64,000 bases of DNA from Dipteris shenzhenensis (taxonomy: Eukaryota; Polypodiophyta; Polypodiopsida; Gleicheniales): the NCBI GenBank assembly GCA_047967505.1, contig CM106539.1. One strand, given 5' to 3'. Below, in pieces: positions 35,221-45,415 of the stretch (position 1 is the stretch's first letter; the number at the start of each line of letters is the position of its first letter). Position numbers and translations under genes: made by a program. The notes under the pieces were generated by a model. It made no database searches. It was not told the origin of the DNA and saw only the letters and a list, made by a program, of their open reading frames with translations.

Positions 35221-37175
35221 CCTCCCCTTGGTGCCATAATCCTTTGGCTACTGCAAGGTGGTCAGATGTGAGTTACATTCCATCACCTCCCCTTAGTGCA
35301 TGCATTGCTACTTAAGGTGGTCAAGTGTGGTTTTTATATGTCAATACCTCCCCTGGGTGCTTTCATAGCTACTCTCAGGTGGTCAGGCTTGATTTACAAA
35401 ACATAGGCAAGGTTGGCAAGGTTTTTGCTTTTCAATGCTTCATGTCGATGGTGTTTGCTTCTTCGCTTGACGTAGCTGGATGCATGATGCTTTGTTCTTC
35501 CATGTGCCTTGATGCTTTATGTGTGGATGCCATGCTTCATGCTATGGTCATCTCATGCACTTGTGCTTTCGGCATGCTTATGACAATGATGTGTGCATTC
35601 ATGCTTTGAGTTGTCATTTGTTGCAAAGGTCTTACCAATTGATTTCTTTCAATATTGGTAGTGTCTAATTGCTAACAATGATTCTGACTTGATAGACGCG
35701 TAGAGCTCGAAAAGACGATCACTTTTCCTTTTTGGAGCATGTCCAAATTCTTCTTGGATTGGAAGTTACGGCTTGTCAAAAGTTTTGTGAAGAAGAGGGG
35801 GTCTTGATGATGTGGCACAGGGATTCACATGTTGAATTCCATACTGTGCTTAGCAAGAGACTCTGTGCTTAGGTGGTGGTATTAACCTAACCTTGAGCCT
35901 TTAACTATGGTTTAACTAAACCACAGTTAGTTTGATCTCAACCATGGTGAACCTTTACCATAGTTATTTTGACCACAGTTACTTGACCCGTGAGTTAACT
36001 CAACTCAACCAAGGTTACTTGTGATCTGCCACGTGTCAAAATTGCAGGAACCTTATGCAAGAAGAGAGCTTCTCTGCTACATCACACCGTGGTGAAGAAA
36101 CGAGATCGTAGGAGATGGCGTCGCCGTCGCGAAGAGGCCTGGCTTGAGAAGGGCGTGCTTCTTGTTATCCAGGAGCAAGGATAGGCGTCGCGATGAACTG
36201 GAGCAGTCATTCGTTGGAGAAGCTGCAGACAGCTATCATTGTAGCCACCGTTTGTTAATGGTCGTGAGCCGTGGTGCCTTGTAGAAGGCTGATGCAGAGA
36301 GCTTCGTTCGTAGGTAGTGCATTGGCGACTGGCTGCAGGGAGCTTCTGGAGTGACTGGCTGACCATGCTATTGAGGCGTATCCGCAATCATGCAGCATGT
36401 AGAGAGTTGTTGCTTTGCATGAGCTCGTTGCTGAAGGTGGTCGATGGCATTGGAGCAGTGCTGGTGAGGGCGCTGTTCATCAGGATTCGACTGTGGCAAC
36501 TATGGAGCTTTGTTGCGTGCGGATGGAGCGTGGCTGTCGTCGTTTGGAGCCAAGAGATCGCTGTCGATGCATAAATTTGTGCGGCTGCTGTTAACTCCAC
36601 AAGCTATAAACCTTGTGCGCCTCGACCCCCTGTCAAAAGAGCTGCTCTTCCAACCGCGGCTAGTTGTAGAAGGCTGGGAGTCTCAAGGGAGCTCTCTTTG
36701 TGGGATGGTTGGTGCTGCAGCGAAGCTCGTAGTGAGTCGCATTGCTGGGTGTCATTTGTGTGCAGCTAAGTCAGTGGATGGAAGCCTTTGTGTCTCTTTG
36801 GAGCAGCTTGGTCTAGGTGGCAGACTTTTCTCAAAGCTCTCAATAAACTGAACAATTAGAGACTCTCTTTCTCTCAAGCTCTCTCTAAGAAGAAGAAGAA
36901 CAACTCTTCACAGATCTATCTTACAAAATAGATCTCTAAAAAGAATGAACTTTCTCTCTCTCTCTCTCTCTCATTGACGGAATTCCCTCAATGCAATGGA
37001 AGGAATCAATGGACGGAAATTTTCTCTCTCTAGGGACGGAAATTTGTTCTCAATCTAAATCTAAAACTAACCTAGGAGAAAAACATGAGCTCCTAAGGCA
37101 TGCCTACAACTAATCTAGGAATGGAAGCAATCCTAGTGAACTACTAATGAGCTAAACTAGGAGAGCTAAACCTAT

Positions 37176-37187
37176 GCTCTGATACCA
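37176..37187 (-). other. Primer-binding site (tRNA-iMet) of the 2.6-kb LTR element
   Basis: The plus strand reads GCTCTGATACCA, the complement of the standard plant site TGGTATCAGAGC, directly beside the LTR. It fixes the element's orientation as minus. Confidence 0.92.
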
Positions 37188-37512
37188 TGACAAAACATGT
37201 GTGCCTCAAGATCTATGGAGCACTCTAAGGTGGATGGAACCTATGTGGAAACATGATGAAGAGAGTGCTCATGACATGTACCTCAAGTCAATTAGGTTCC
37301 AAGATAGATTAGCTTGGACTCATAAAGAGAATCTTGAGATAGTGCAATGTGCTTGATTGATATTACTTCAAATGAACCTCCCTTTTATAGGTGAGGGTAC
37401 TTACATCCATTTGCTTGCTCACATGTGGGATATCTCCTCCATGCCATGTCGCAGCTTACCCTTTGCTCATACCTTTGCTCTACATGTGCTCATGGCACCA
37501 CAACTCTCAACA
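37188..37512 (-). repeat. LTR (5' in element orientation)
   Basis: Nearly identical to 34895-35220, with a few substitutions and about one base of length difference. That suggests a fairly recent insertion. Confidence 0.93.
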
Positions 37513-37930
37513 AAATCGTCTAAAATCTTCATAGATTTTGCATATAGTTCCACAATAATCCAACTGTGAGGGGAGAAGATTGGTATCCGAAGCACTTGCT
37601 CGACTATCTTGTGTGAAGGTAGCCATGACTACACAATCATATGTGACTCTCTTTGAATCGATGCATTCCATGCGAAAATGTCGTCCATATGACCATAATG
37701 CACTATACTTTTTGTATTGTAAAAGAGCATCGTTAAAACAATGAAGATGCATCTATTTTATAGCGTATATTGCCACAAATAATTACTTAATTACGTCAAG
37801 AGGTAAGAAACTTACATGCATCATACATCCAGATGATAACTCTCGCTTGCGCTCAGTTATTGTCTCTCCATCGCATTTGGCTTTACATAGAGCTAGTTGT
37901 AGCCAATCAAGTGACATGTGAGTGGGGAGA
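37513..37930 (-). pseudogene. TNP2 C-terminal remnant A, proximal half
   Basis: Minus-strand sequence (MECIDSKRVTYDCVVMATF, LDYCGTICKIYE) continues across the LTR insertion into 34894-34532. The adjoining intron region matches 34200-34330. Confidence 0.72.
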
Positions 37931-39391
37931 AGAGCTAGATCCCGTGGATATGAAGGTGAGGTCTCGTAAATAGGGGGTAGATAAGGGGAATTTTCATATA
38001 TTTATTGCACGCACGTGATGTCTCCTTATTACTACTAGTGAATCCCCCGTGGGTGGAATCCCCCAGACCGAGCTGATAATCATGAAGAAGATGCCATGTG
38101 GTGGCACTCCGGTGGTTGGTAATTAACTTAGCTACGACAGACGTGGCTGATGAGAGCCGCTCGTAGTGATTATGCATGCTAAAGTGCGATGGTGGGTGAA
38201 CAGTGGCACGGTGGAATCATAGCCACGATAGACATGGCTAATGACAGCCACCACCACAAACATGGCTGATGACACCCCGGTGGATGATGTATGTGTGTAG
38301 GAACCAATTCCAAAAAATATTCAACAATGTGTGACTTTACATGGGTGGCATGTGTGTGCAAGAAGTATGCAACAATCATGAATCCGATGAAGGTATAACT
38401 CTGCCAAGTGTCACACAGAAGTGATGAACTACCAAATGTATTGAACTGGTGTCAGATGTGTGTGTATATAATGATGATAGATATGAAGGGACTGATGCCA
38501 GTGGGAACTAATCAGGTAATATGGAATGGATTACTTGGCTTGGTGTAGTTGGATCTGCTTTATGGCGATGGTAGCCTATAGCTAGACTACACGTTAGAGC
38601 ACAAAATCTAGCAAATAAATTTTATCTGGATTCATTTTAATTGCTAGGTGTGTTGCAATGGTTCAAGAGGTGGTTATGATGATGAATTTTCAATGATGCT
38701 GACCTATGGATAATTCAAAATTCATATTTGAGGTCTTCATCACATAGAGCATGATTTGATGATAAATTTTGTTTTTTGGATCACTGTGAAATTCCACAGG
38801 TCTATATTAAAAGTTATGACTCCTAGAAGGATGGCCAAACTTTGATCTCAAGAGGGTGATCAAAATGATGAGGTGGCATGCAGGGTGATGTGGTAGTGGA
38901 ATTCACATATTGTATGCAAGGTGTTCTTGTGAAGAGGAAAGTGTGCCTAGCAAGGGTTGTTCCACATGGCATTGATGAGGTGTCTAGGCTGAGGTTGCAT
39001 ATGCTGATTGGGCAACTGATGACCTAGTTGATGATGTGGTATTGCATGGCCACAACTGATGACTTAGAGGCAATGACGTGGTAGTGTCTACTGATGTGGC
39101 ATTCCACATGGTAGAGAAGGTGGTGACGTGGTAGGGCAATTGATGTGGCATTCTTGACATGGCTATTGGGATGATGTGTCATGATAAGATGATATGGTAG
39201 CATGGGGTTTTCTGATGAAGTGGTATAAGCTAGATAAGATTACCACGTGTCATAAGGCTAACCAATAATATCCACTTGTTAACTTAGGGTTAATCTTACT
39301 TGGGTTAGTTTTACCCAACCCTTATCTCAAGGGACAACCACGTGTTGTGTTAGAAGGCTCTAAGAATCTCAAAGATTCTGGCAGAATCTCA
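37931..39391. other. Degenerate GATGTGGCA-rich region
   Basis: Short motifs such as GATGATGTGGTA, TGATGTGGCA and GACATGGC recur irregularly from about 38060 to 39240. A similar texture is seen at 60520-60940 in other elements. There is no reading frame and no clear period. Confidence 0.5.
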
Positions 39392-39520
39392 TTAGGGAAG
39401 AATTGGGGTCTTCAAAGGGCCCTCAATTAGTGTTTCATAATTTTAAGGGATTAGATACGGATTTGAGGTGTACCAATGAGAGTGCTCCTTTGTGTGGGGA
39501 AATGGTACATTGAGGTGTAC
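39392..39520. mobile_element. Right-end fragment of the 34-bp-TIR element family (inverted)
   Basis: CATTAGGGAAGAATTGGGGT followed by about 110 bp matches the reverse complement of 49600-49727, including TTTGAGGTGTACCAATGAGA. Homology begins exactly at CATTAG, the same base as in the 8.8-kb copy, which supports that base as the family's terminus. Confidence 0.65.
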
Positions 39521-40931
39521 AAAAGGACATGTTGTTCATTTATGGTAGGGGAGACATCCCACCCATGGTCTAGACCCATGGTTCTCCTAGCCATTGATCT
39601 AGTCCCCAATCCAAGGGTCACATCAAATTTAGAGTAGATCACTCCCAACCATTAAATCAACGGGTAGATCCAAGGGAGGGGATGAGAGGAGAATGTGCTT
39701 CAATCTAGGCCATAGATCAAGGGGTGGATCCAAGGGAGGGGATGAGAGAAAAAAGCACTTCAATCTAAGCCATAGATCAAGGGATGGATCCAAAGGGGGG
39801 GGATGAGTGCAAAAGGCACTTCAATATGGGCTATAGATCAAGCTTGCAAGACAAGCAAAGAATAGAAGATGACTTACCCAAGTAAAGAAGATAATGTCAA
39901 ACCAAAAGAATGAGGTTACATTGAACTAACTCTACATGGAACAAGCTGCTGGGCACTGGGCGGCAAGAGGAGGATGCACTTTGCGGGCGACAGGAGGAGG
40001 ATGTACTCTAATATTCAAATATTTATAGGGTAGGAGGTGAAAATTTTCACAAGTGCATGAGATAGTAGTAAAATTTTCAACTACCAATATTTTCCCTGGG
40101 ATACACTTCAACAAAATTGGATATACCGGTTGTCCTCAAGCAAGTGCAACATGGCCCAAATTGCTTCAAAATACAAATAGGACAAAGGGTATGTTATCGA
40201 GCTTGATGCTATATATTATGAAATGCAATAACTTTTGACAACTTAATGATCCATGTAGCAAGTAATTGCATGGAAAAAGAACCAATAAAAAATTGTGAAT
40301 AGTGTTGGATTTATTAAAAATCTTTGCATATTTTCAAATTCTTCCATTCTAGGGTGAATCTAGATACCAATATTACCAACTATCAATGTTTTAGTACCAC
40401 CATGAAGTTTCCCACTAGTTTGGCTTCAATTTTGTTCATTGGTTTTAGTTTTCAACAAAGCAAGAAAAATTTATATAGTGTGCCCTTGAATGGGTGTTCA
40501 TAATTTAAGCATAGCATTAGAGGCCCCTTAAGCCCAATCTAAGCTTCTCAATCAGGTATAGTGTTCTTTGGTTGAAGAGAAGCTCATAGTGTAATTTTGA
40601 ATAATTACTTAGTTTCATGTATGAGTAGGATAAAACTTTGATGCTTGGAAATAAATTGTTATATCCTATACTCTTCATTTAATTTATGCATGCTTCACAT
40701 GCAACATAGCACTTGTAATGCTTTAACCATCTCATTCGAAATCCTTATTACATACTTTTTTATTCTCATGTCTAAGATTGGAATGTGTAGTACGACTTGC
40801 AGATACATTTTGTGCAATTTTGTTGAGTAAATCATAAGTTATTGGTCAAGTAAAATGTGGCAGTTAAAGGCCATTGTGGCTTAACCCCGGTTATGTACAA
40901 TACTCTAACATATATATATCTATATATAAAT
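39521..40931. other. Intergenic, no gene recognised
   Basis: It contains a short direct repeat at 39650-39840 (three units of about 60 bp with GGATCCAAGGGAGGGGATGAG and ATCAAGGG). The rest is AT-rich without coding signature. Confidence 0.5.
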
Positions 40932-41139
40932 CATTAGGGGAGAATTGGGGTCTCAAAAGGGCCTCATAAGGAATGGATTAGTCCTAATGAAAGGGCCAAG
41001 GTAGCTCCCAAAAAGTCCTAACCCCCCCTCACCTAGGTGGGTTAAGCCCAAAAGTGACCCCACCTCTTACACCTCTTACACAACTCTTACTCCTAGGTGG
41101 GAACCAAAAAATTCAAAATTTAAAATTCGAATTTTGAAT

Positions 41140-41630
41140 TCCCTCCCTTCTTCTCTCTCCTCCCTCCCTCCCTCCCCCTCCTCCCTCCCTCTCCCTCCCT
41201 CACTCCCCCTCCTCACTCCCTCCTCCCCCTCCCTCCTCCCCCCTCCCCCTCCCCTCTCCTCTACTCCCCCTCCCCCTCCTCACTCCCTCCTCCCCCTTCC
41301 TACTCCTCCCCCTCCCTCCCTTCCTCCTCCACGCTTGCTCCTCCTGCCCTCCCCCTCCATCCCTCCTCCATGCCTGCTCCTCCTCCCCTCCCCCTCCCTC
41401 CTCCTCCATTGTTGTTCCTCCTCCCCCCTCACTCCTACTCCTCCCTCCTCCCTCCCTCCTCCTCCATGCCTACTCCTCCTCACCCTCCACACCTGCCGGT
41501 CTGCCCCCCTTTCCTCCTCTTCAACTAGTGGTCCTCTCTCTCCCATCCCTCCTCCTCCTCACCCTCCCTCTTCCTGCGTACTGCTCCTTCAAGCTTGCAT
41601 CTCCACACCTTCTCCTTCTCTACACTCCTT
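41140..41630. repeat. Pyrimidine-rich low-complexity tract
   Basis: Irregular CTCC/CCTCCCT runs for almost 500 bp, with units such as CTCCTCCCCCTCC. It opens a long Pro/Ser/Leu frame that I treat as an artefact. It directly precedes the first likely ATG (41636) of the plus-strand gene and may be its leader. Confidence 0.85.
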
Positions 41631-41635
41631 TAGTC

Positions 41636-43436
41636 ATGGCACCATTCGAGGATGTCTCCAACAAGTACCAGGTGTGTACCAAGTTCACTTAGAGTTGGAG
41701 GTTGAATACGCAAGCACATGCAGTCTAGGATTGAGGGGAGCTTCCAAAATCCACAGTCTTCATTCACAAGGAAAGAAGCATCTCAACCTTTGGGTAGAAG
41801 GATCCTTGTATCCTTTAGATCCTGCCAACCAAAAGAGCCCTCCTTTCCATACAATGCATGAGCTAGTTTGGTTTGTTGGAAATGGACATGCGGGGTTGCT
41901 TGGTTATTGCAATTGGTTAAACAATGCTCAGTCAATGGCTATGCAAGCAAGTGAGATGCACAGAGCCCAAGCAGAGATGCTAGCACATTTAGGAAACAGC
42001 ATAATTGTTGCAATGCATAGCTCTATGTAGGATCTTGAAAGGGAGAACCAGGATCTTCATGATAAAGCCAAAGCATTGGACTTGGATCGAAATGCATTGG
42101 ACTTGGAGTGACATGAATTAGAAGAGTCACTCTGTAAGCTAGCTGAGTCCAAAAAAGGCTTGGAAATATCTATATACAATCAAGTTCAATAAGCTGTAGA
42201 GAAGGAACGAGAGAAGGCAGAAGAACGAGTGCAAAAGATGAAAGAAACACATTTGGTATTGAAGGAGAGGAAAAGAAGGTACTTACATAACATGGATGCA
42301 TTGGCACCCATTGGTGGTGCTAGAAAGAGGAGAGTCCAGGATACAAGGTTGGTTATCAAATATTCCAATGAGATTACACTCTTTTATGCTACACTGTTTG
42401 TGACTAAGTTTTTATTGTGTTCTTCTTTAGGAACTTCATGGAAGATGTGATGGGAAGAACGGACGGGGATGATATTGACTGTTCATATGCTCTAGCTAGT
42501 TTATTGAAGTCAAGCGATGTCATTGGATACTAAGGGACCCAAGACACAAGCGCCTATGTGTGCAAGTTGCTGAGGAGGTGATGAAGGACTTCAAGGATAT
42601 TGTGGATGCAAAGGAGATTCTTGCAGCTTGTGATACTGTCAGTGTAAGTCGTGAAGCTTACACATCTATTTTCAAAATTTTCAAGTCTACTATTTTGGGA
42701 AAGTATAAGAAGTCTACAGTGCCCCTACCCACACCTTGGTCTATGCTCAAGATGTGCACGGCAAGAAACAAACCAATGTGCAAGAGAAATGCTTGGAGGG
42801 TACCATTGTGTAAGGGGCACAATGACTTGGAAGAGTAAAAAGAAATCTGGCTTGCAAACCTTTGAGATGAATGCTTTCAACAATGTCTACTTAGATGTTG
42901 AGAAACTATAACAAGCAATGGTCAAATTCTATGGCATGAGAGAAGATGGTAAGAGTAAATCCATTATAGCATTGCACTTTACTTAGTTCATTTCCTATAT
43001 CATGTTTATCCTAACAATTTTTCTCTTTTGTTGTACAGATTGCAATGGAAAGCTCATATTTGTCATCAAAATGGATGAAGCTCAATTGGTGAAAGAACAC
43101 AAGTTAGAGAGAGTCAGCATTTGCATTATGAATAAAGCCTTAGCCTTTGTTCAAGGGGATGAAGAAGTAGAGCAAGATTTCTCAGTGCAATCAGAGAAAG
43201 ATATATGGTGGCTTGCAGCATTTGAGACTCCAAAAGAGTGCCATGAGACATTGAAGTGGGTTCCATATAGAACAGGAATCCCATCGACCATCCAAAGACA
43301 AGAGGAAGGGCAAACATTGACAGTCGATGGCCGTGGAACCTTTCAAGTTGAATGGCATCTTGCTGGTGTTTTGAAAAGCCTCAAGTTCTTGCATGGTTGT
43401 GATACAGAGGCAAATGCAATGAACACATGCCTTTAG
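41636..43436 (+). pseudogene. Unrecognised element gene, plus strand
   Basis: I do not recognise the family. From the ATG at 41636 a likely 2-base slip in a GTGT run moves to a long frame (KKHLNLWVEGSLYPL, MHELVWFVGNGHAGLLGY), then a heavily charged coiled-coil-like stretch (EKEREKAEERVQKMKETH) broken by stops at 42028, 42108 and 42189. After probable introns, later blocks include MKDFKDIVDAKEIL, then LIFVIKMDEAQLVKEHKLE, FSVQSEKDIWWLAAFETPK, FQVEWHLAGVLKSLKFL and a CxxC pair beyond the stop at 43434. Conserved-looking aromatic and acidic blocks suggest a transposase-type enzyme, but that is inference. Confidence 0.5.
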
Positions 43437-43740
43437 TGCATGTGTTCACAATGTAAGCAAAAGGCTGGCTTACAATGGGAGAATGGAATTCTATCTTGCA
43501 ACCAAACGCAAGCTCCCAATCGCAACAAGAAGGCATCAGAACTTGCAAAAGCAGTTCAAATTGTATCAAAGCATAGAATCCATAGGGAGTCACGGAGTCG
43601 CACGTTGGTTGCAAGCTAGAGTGAGAGAAGGGAGTTGGTGTAATTGTATACAAATATGAAATAAATATATTGCTTATTTTGACCACAATTTGTGTACTCA
43701 CTCTTTAATATCTTGCTTATTTTGACCACAATTTTTGTAC

Positions 43741-43970
43741 TCACTCGACGTTGGGGAAAGTGGGGACATGGTGAAGGAGGGGGGAGAGAAGGGAGGGGCA
43801 TGGGGCAGGGCAAGGGGAGGGGTGGAGTGGTAGCAAGGGTGGGGGGAGGGGGGGATGGGGGCAATGGGGGAGGGCGACGGGTGTGGGTGGGGCAAGTAGG
43901 GGGAGGGCAGGGGGGAGAGCAGCAAGGATGGGGGGGGTTGGAGGGGTTAGGGCAGGGGCAGGGGGCACGA
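43741..43970. repeat. G-rich low-complexity tract
   Basis: More than 20 runs of three or more G in 230 bp, on the plus strand. It could form G-quadruplexes. It sits just upstream of the H3-like gene promoter motifs. Confidence 0.85.
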
Positions 43971-43972
43971 TG

Positions 43973-44043
43973 AAACCCTAAATGTAATTAAAAGGGATGT
44001 CAAAACATGATGGGCCCTTATAAAACGTTTTAAAAAACCCTAA
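43973..44043 (+). promoter_or_regulatory. Promoter motifs of the H3-like gene: two telo-boxes, site II, TATA
   Basis: AAACCCTAA occurs at 43973-43981 and 44035-44043, TGGGCC at 44011-44016 and TATAAAA at 44019-44025, all within 85 bp of the ATG at 44057. In plants, telo-boxes together with TGGGCC site II elements mark genes of dividing cells such as ribosomal protein and histone genes. The motifs are seen; activity is inferred. Confidence 0.6.
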
Positions 44044-44056
44044 CTCTCATTATTCA

Positions 44057-45070
44057 ATGGCAAGAGTGAAGAACATTACTAGACCCATAGGACACCGCCT
44101 CCACCCTTCCTCCTCTAGCTCCACCACCTCCATGGCATCCATGCACACAAACCTATCTGGGTCCGTCGCTCGACTCTTGTGGGCCCTCCCCCAACTCTCG
44201 TGAGGTGTCCTAGGCTTCTCCTTAGCTTCAGCCTCAGCCTCAGCCTTAGCCTCAGCCTCAGCCTCAGCCTTTCCGTCAGCCTTCTCCTCAGCCTCAGTCT
44301 TCCCCTCAGCCTTCCCCTTAGCCTTCCCCTTAGCCTTCCCCTCAGCCTCAGCCTTCCCCTTAGCCTCACAGCCTCAGCCTTCCCCTCAACCTTCCCCTCA
44401 GCCTTCCCCTCAAGCTTCCCCTTAGCCTTCCCCTCAGCCTTCCCCTCCCCATGAGAGCCCTCTCCAGATTGAACAAAATGTGTTCGATAACCTCCTAGAC
44501 ATAGAGAGGCTTCCTGAGGGCCAACAGACTACCAAGGAAGAGCACCATCTTCCCTCTCCCAGAGATACAGCCCATCACAGAGATGATCCCTATGCCCATG
44601 AGGAGGGTAAAGCAAACTCTGAGGAAGCCCCATCCCAAAGAAGGCCAAAGCTCCAGACGTCAGCGAGAGGAGGACTCGGAGGAGGACCAATGCACACAAG
44701 AGTAGTGAAAGAAGTTCAAGGTAGACAGGAGGAAGTGGGAAGGTGTTCAGGTACCTGTAATTCCCCACCAAGAGTCAGGAAGCCATACATAGCAAAGCTA
44801 TGAGCACGGGCCCTGAGGGAGTTCAAGCAAATGCAAAAGACCACCGACAACTTGATCCCGCGTGCTTCCTTCCAACGTGTGGTACGGGAGATAGCACATG
44901 GATACAAGGACGATGTGCGCTTCAGCACAGGAGCTATGGGGGTGCTCCAAGAGGCTGTAGAGCAAGTGACCACCGCTCTGTTCGAGATCCATGCAAAGCA
45001 CGCCACATTCATGGACAAGGACATGGCTCTGGTGGAGCGGCTATGGAGTCACCCAAGTTTGAAGCCCTAG
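44057..45070 (+). pseudogene. Histone H3-like (possibly CENH3-like) gene, intronless, three stops
   Basis: One frame runs from MARVKN (compare the MARTK start of H3) to the stop at 45068. The middle codes a long Ser/Ala/Pro/Phe repeat tail. The C-terminal ~86 codons are a clear histone fold: ALREFKQMQKTTDNLI (alpha-N), FQRVVREIAHGYKDDVRF (alpha-1, loop 1), VLQEAVEQ (alpha-2), FEIHAKHATFMDKDMALVE (loop 2, alpha-3). About six residues found before IHAK in H3 are missing. The N-terminal tail, about 250 codons, is far longer than normal. LIPRASF resembles the LIPxAPF of plant CENH3, but loop 1 has canonical H3 length. Stops are TGA 44201, TAG 44423 and TGA 44801, with no frameshift. It lies inside the 34-bp-TIR segment. 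Confidence 0.8.
44222..44448. repeat. CCTCAGCCT / CCTTCCCCT tandem repeat
   Basis: Imperfect 6- and 12-bp units (TCAGCC, TCAGCCTTCCCC) repeated across 225 bp, coding SA and FPSA/FPLA repeats in the H3-like frame. Slippage here probably lengthened the tail. Confidence 0.9.
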
Positions 45071-45107
45071 ATTCTCTTGTAGCCCACTCTTAGGACTTAG
45101 ACCACCC

Positions 45108-45125
45108 AGTGCCCTTGAAGGCACT
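45108..45125 (+). other. Small perfect hairpin after the H3-like stop codon
   Basis: AGTGCC and GGCACT pair around a CTTGAA loop, 38 bp downstream of the stop. Animal histone mRNAs end in a 6-bp stem-loop, but plant ones generally do not and this sequence does not match that consensus, so any role is speculative. An AATAAAA signal lies at about 45160. Confidence 0.4.
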
Positions 45126-45260
45126 ATCTTGTATCTAAGACCCAAGGGCTGATTTTTTTAAATAAAATATATCGACATTCTCTATCCTATTGCATTGTTG
45201 TGTATTTTCCATTTCTATGACTGCAGTAACTGATCATTTTAATGTAAGTTTTGAATTCTA

Positions 45261-45415
45261 TCAAATCCTGAAGGAATTTCACCATTACGTAGAAGGGAAA
45301 AGTGTTCGGCACGTCGCCAAGAGTGCGCCGTGGTGGTTTTGGGCTTTCTAGGGTCTTGGCAATGTGCCAAACACTTTTCTCTTCTACGCTATGGTGAAAT
45401 TCCTTCAAGATTTGA
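45261..45415. repeat. Long imperfect inverted repeat (hairpin, 155 bp)
   Basis: The arms at 45261-45316 and 45350-45415 pair over about 60 bp with few mismatches (AAGGAATTTCACCAT against its complement, AAAAGTGTT, GGCAC, CGCCAAGA), around a ~35-nt loop. It could be a foldback MITE or an inverted duplication giving a small-RNA hairpin. Confidence 0.8.

Larger units (their letters stand above)
34895..37512 (-). mobile_element. Non-autonomous LTR retrotransposon, 2.6 kb
   Basis: Two ~326-bp LTRs (34895-35220 and 37188-37512) flank a non-coding interior. Read on the minus strand, the element runs from the LTR at 37188-37512 to a primer site (37176-37187) and ends with a purine-rich AAGGGGAGG tract just before the other LTR. 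AAATC is duplicated at 34890-34894 and 37513-37517. No gag or pol domain is visible, so it needs another element's proteins. Interior segments recur at 62226-63100. Confidence 0.94.

Noticed and set aside
36082-36851. Open frames in the interior of the 2.6-kb LTR element
   Set aside because: Frames on both strands are short and without gag-pol motifs. The interior is better described as non-coding.
41134-41640. Long Pro/Ser/Leu-rich reading frame on the plus strand
   Set aside because: It is produced by a CT-rich low-complexity tract. Overlapping frames on the other strand are equally open, and there is no domain.
44115-44454. RLRGRLRLRG-like minus frame and LSLSLSL plus frame
   Set aside because: Both are other-frame translations of the TCAGCC repeat inside the H3-like gene.
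45108-45125. Canonical histone mRNA 3' stem-loop
   Set aside because: The stem and loop sequences do not match the metazoan consensus and plants generally lack this signal. It is listed only as a hairpin.
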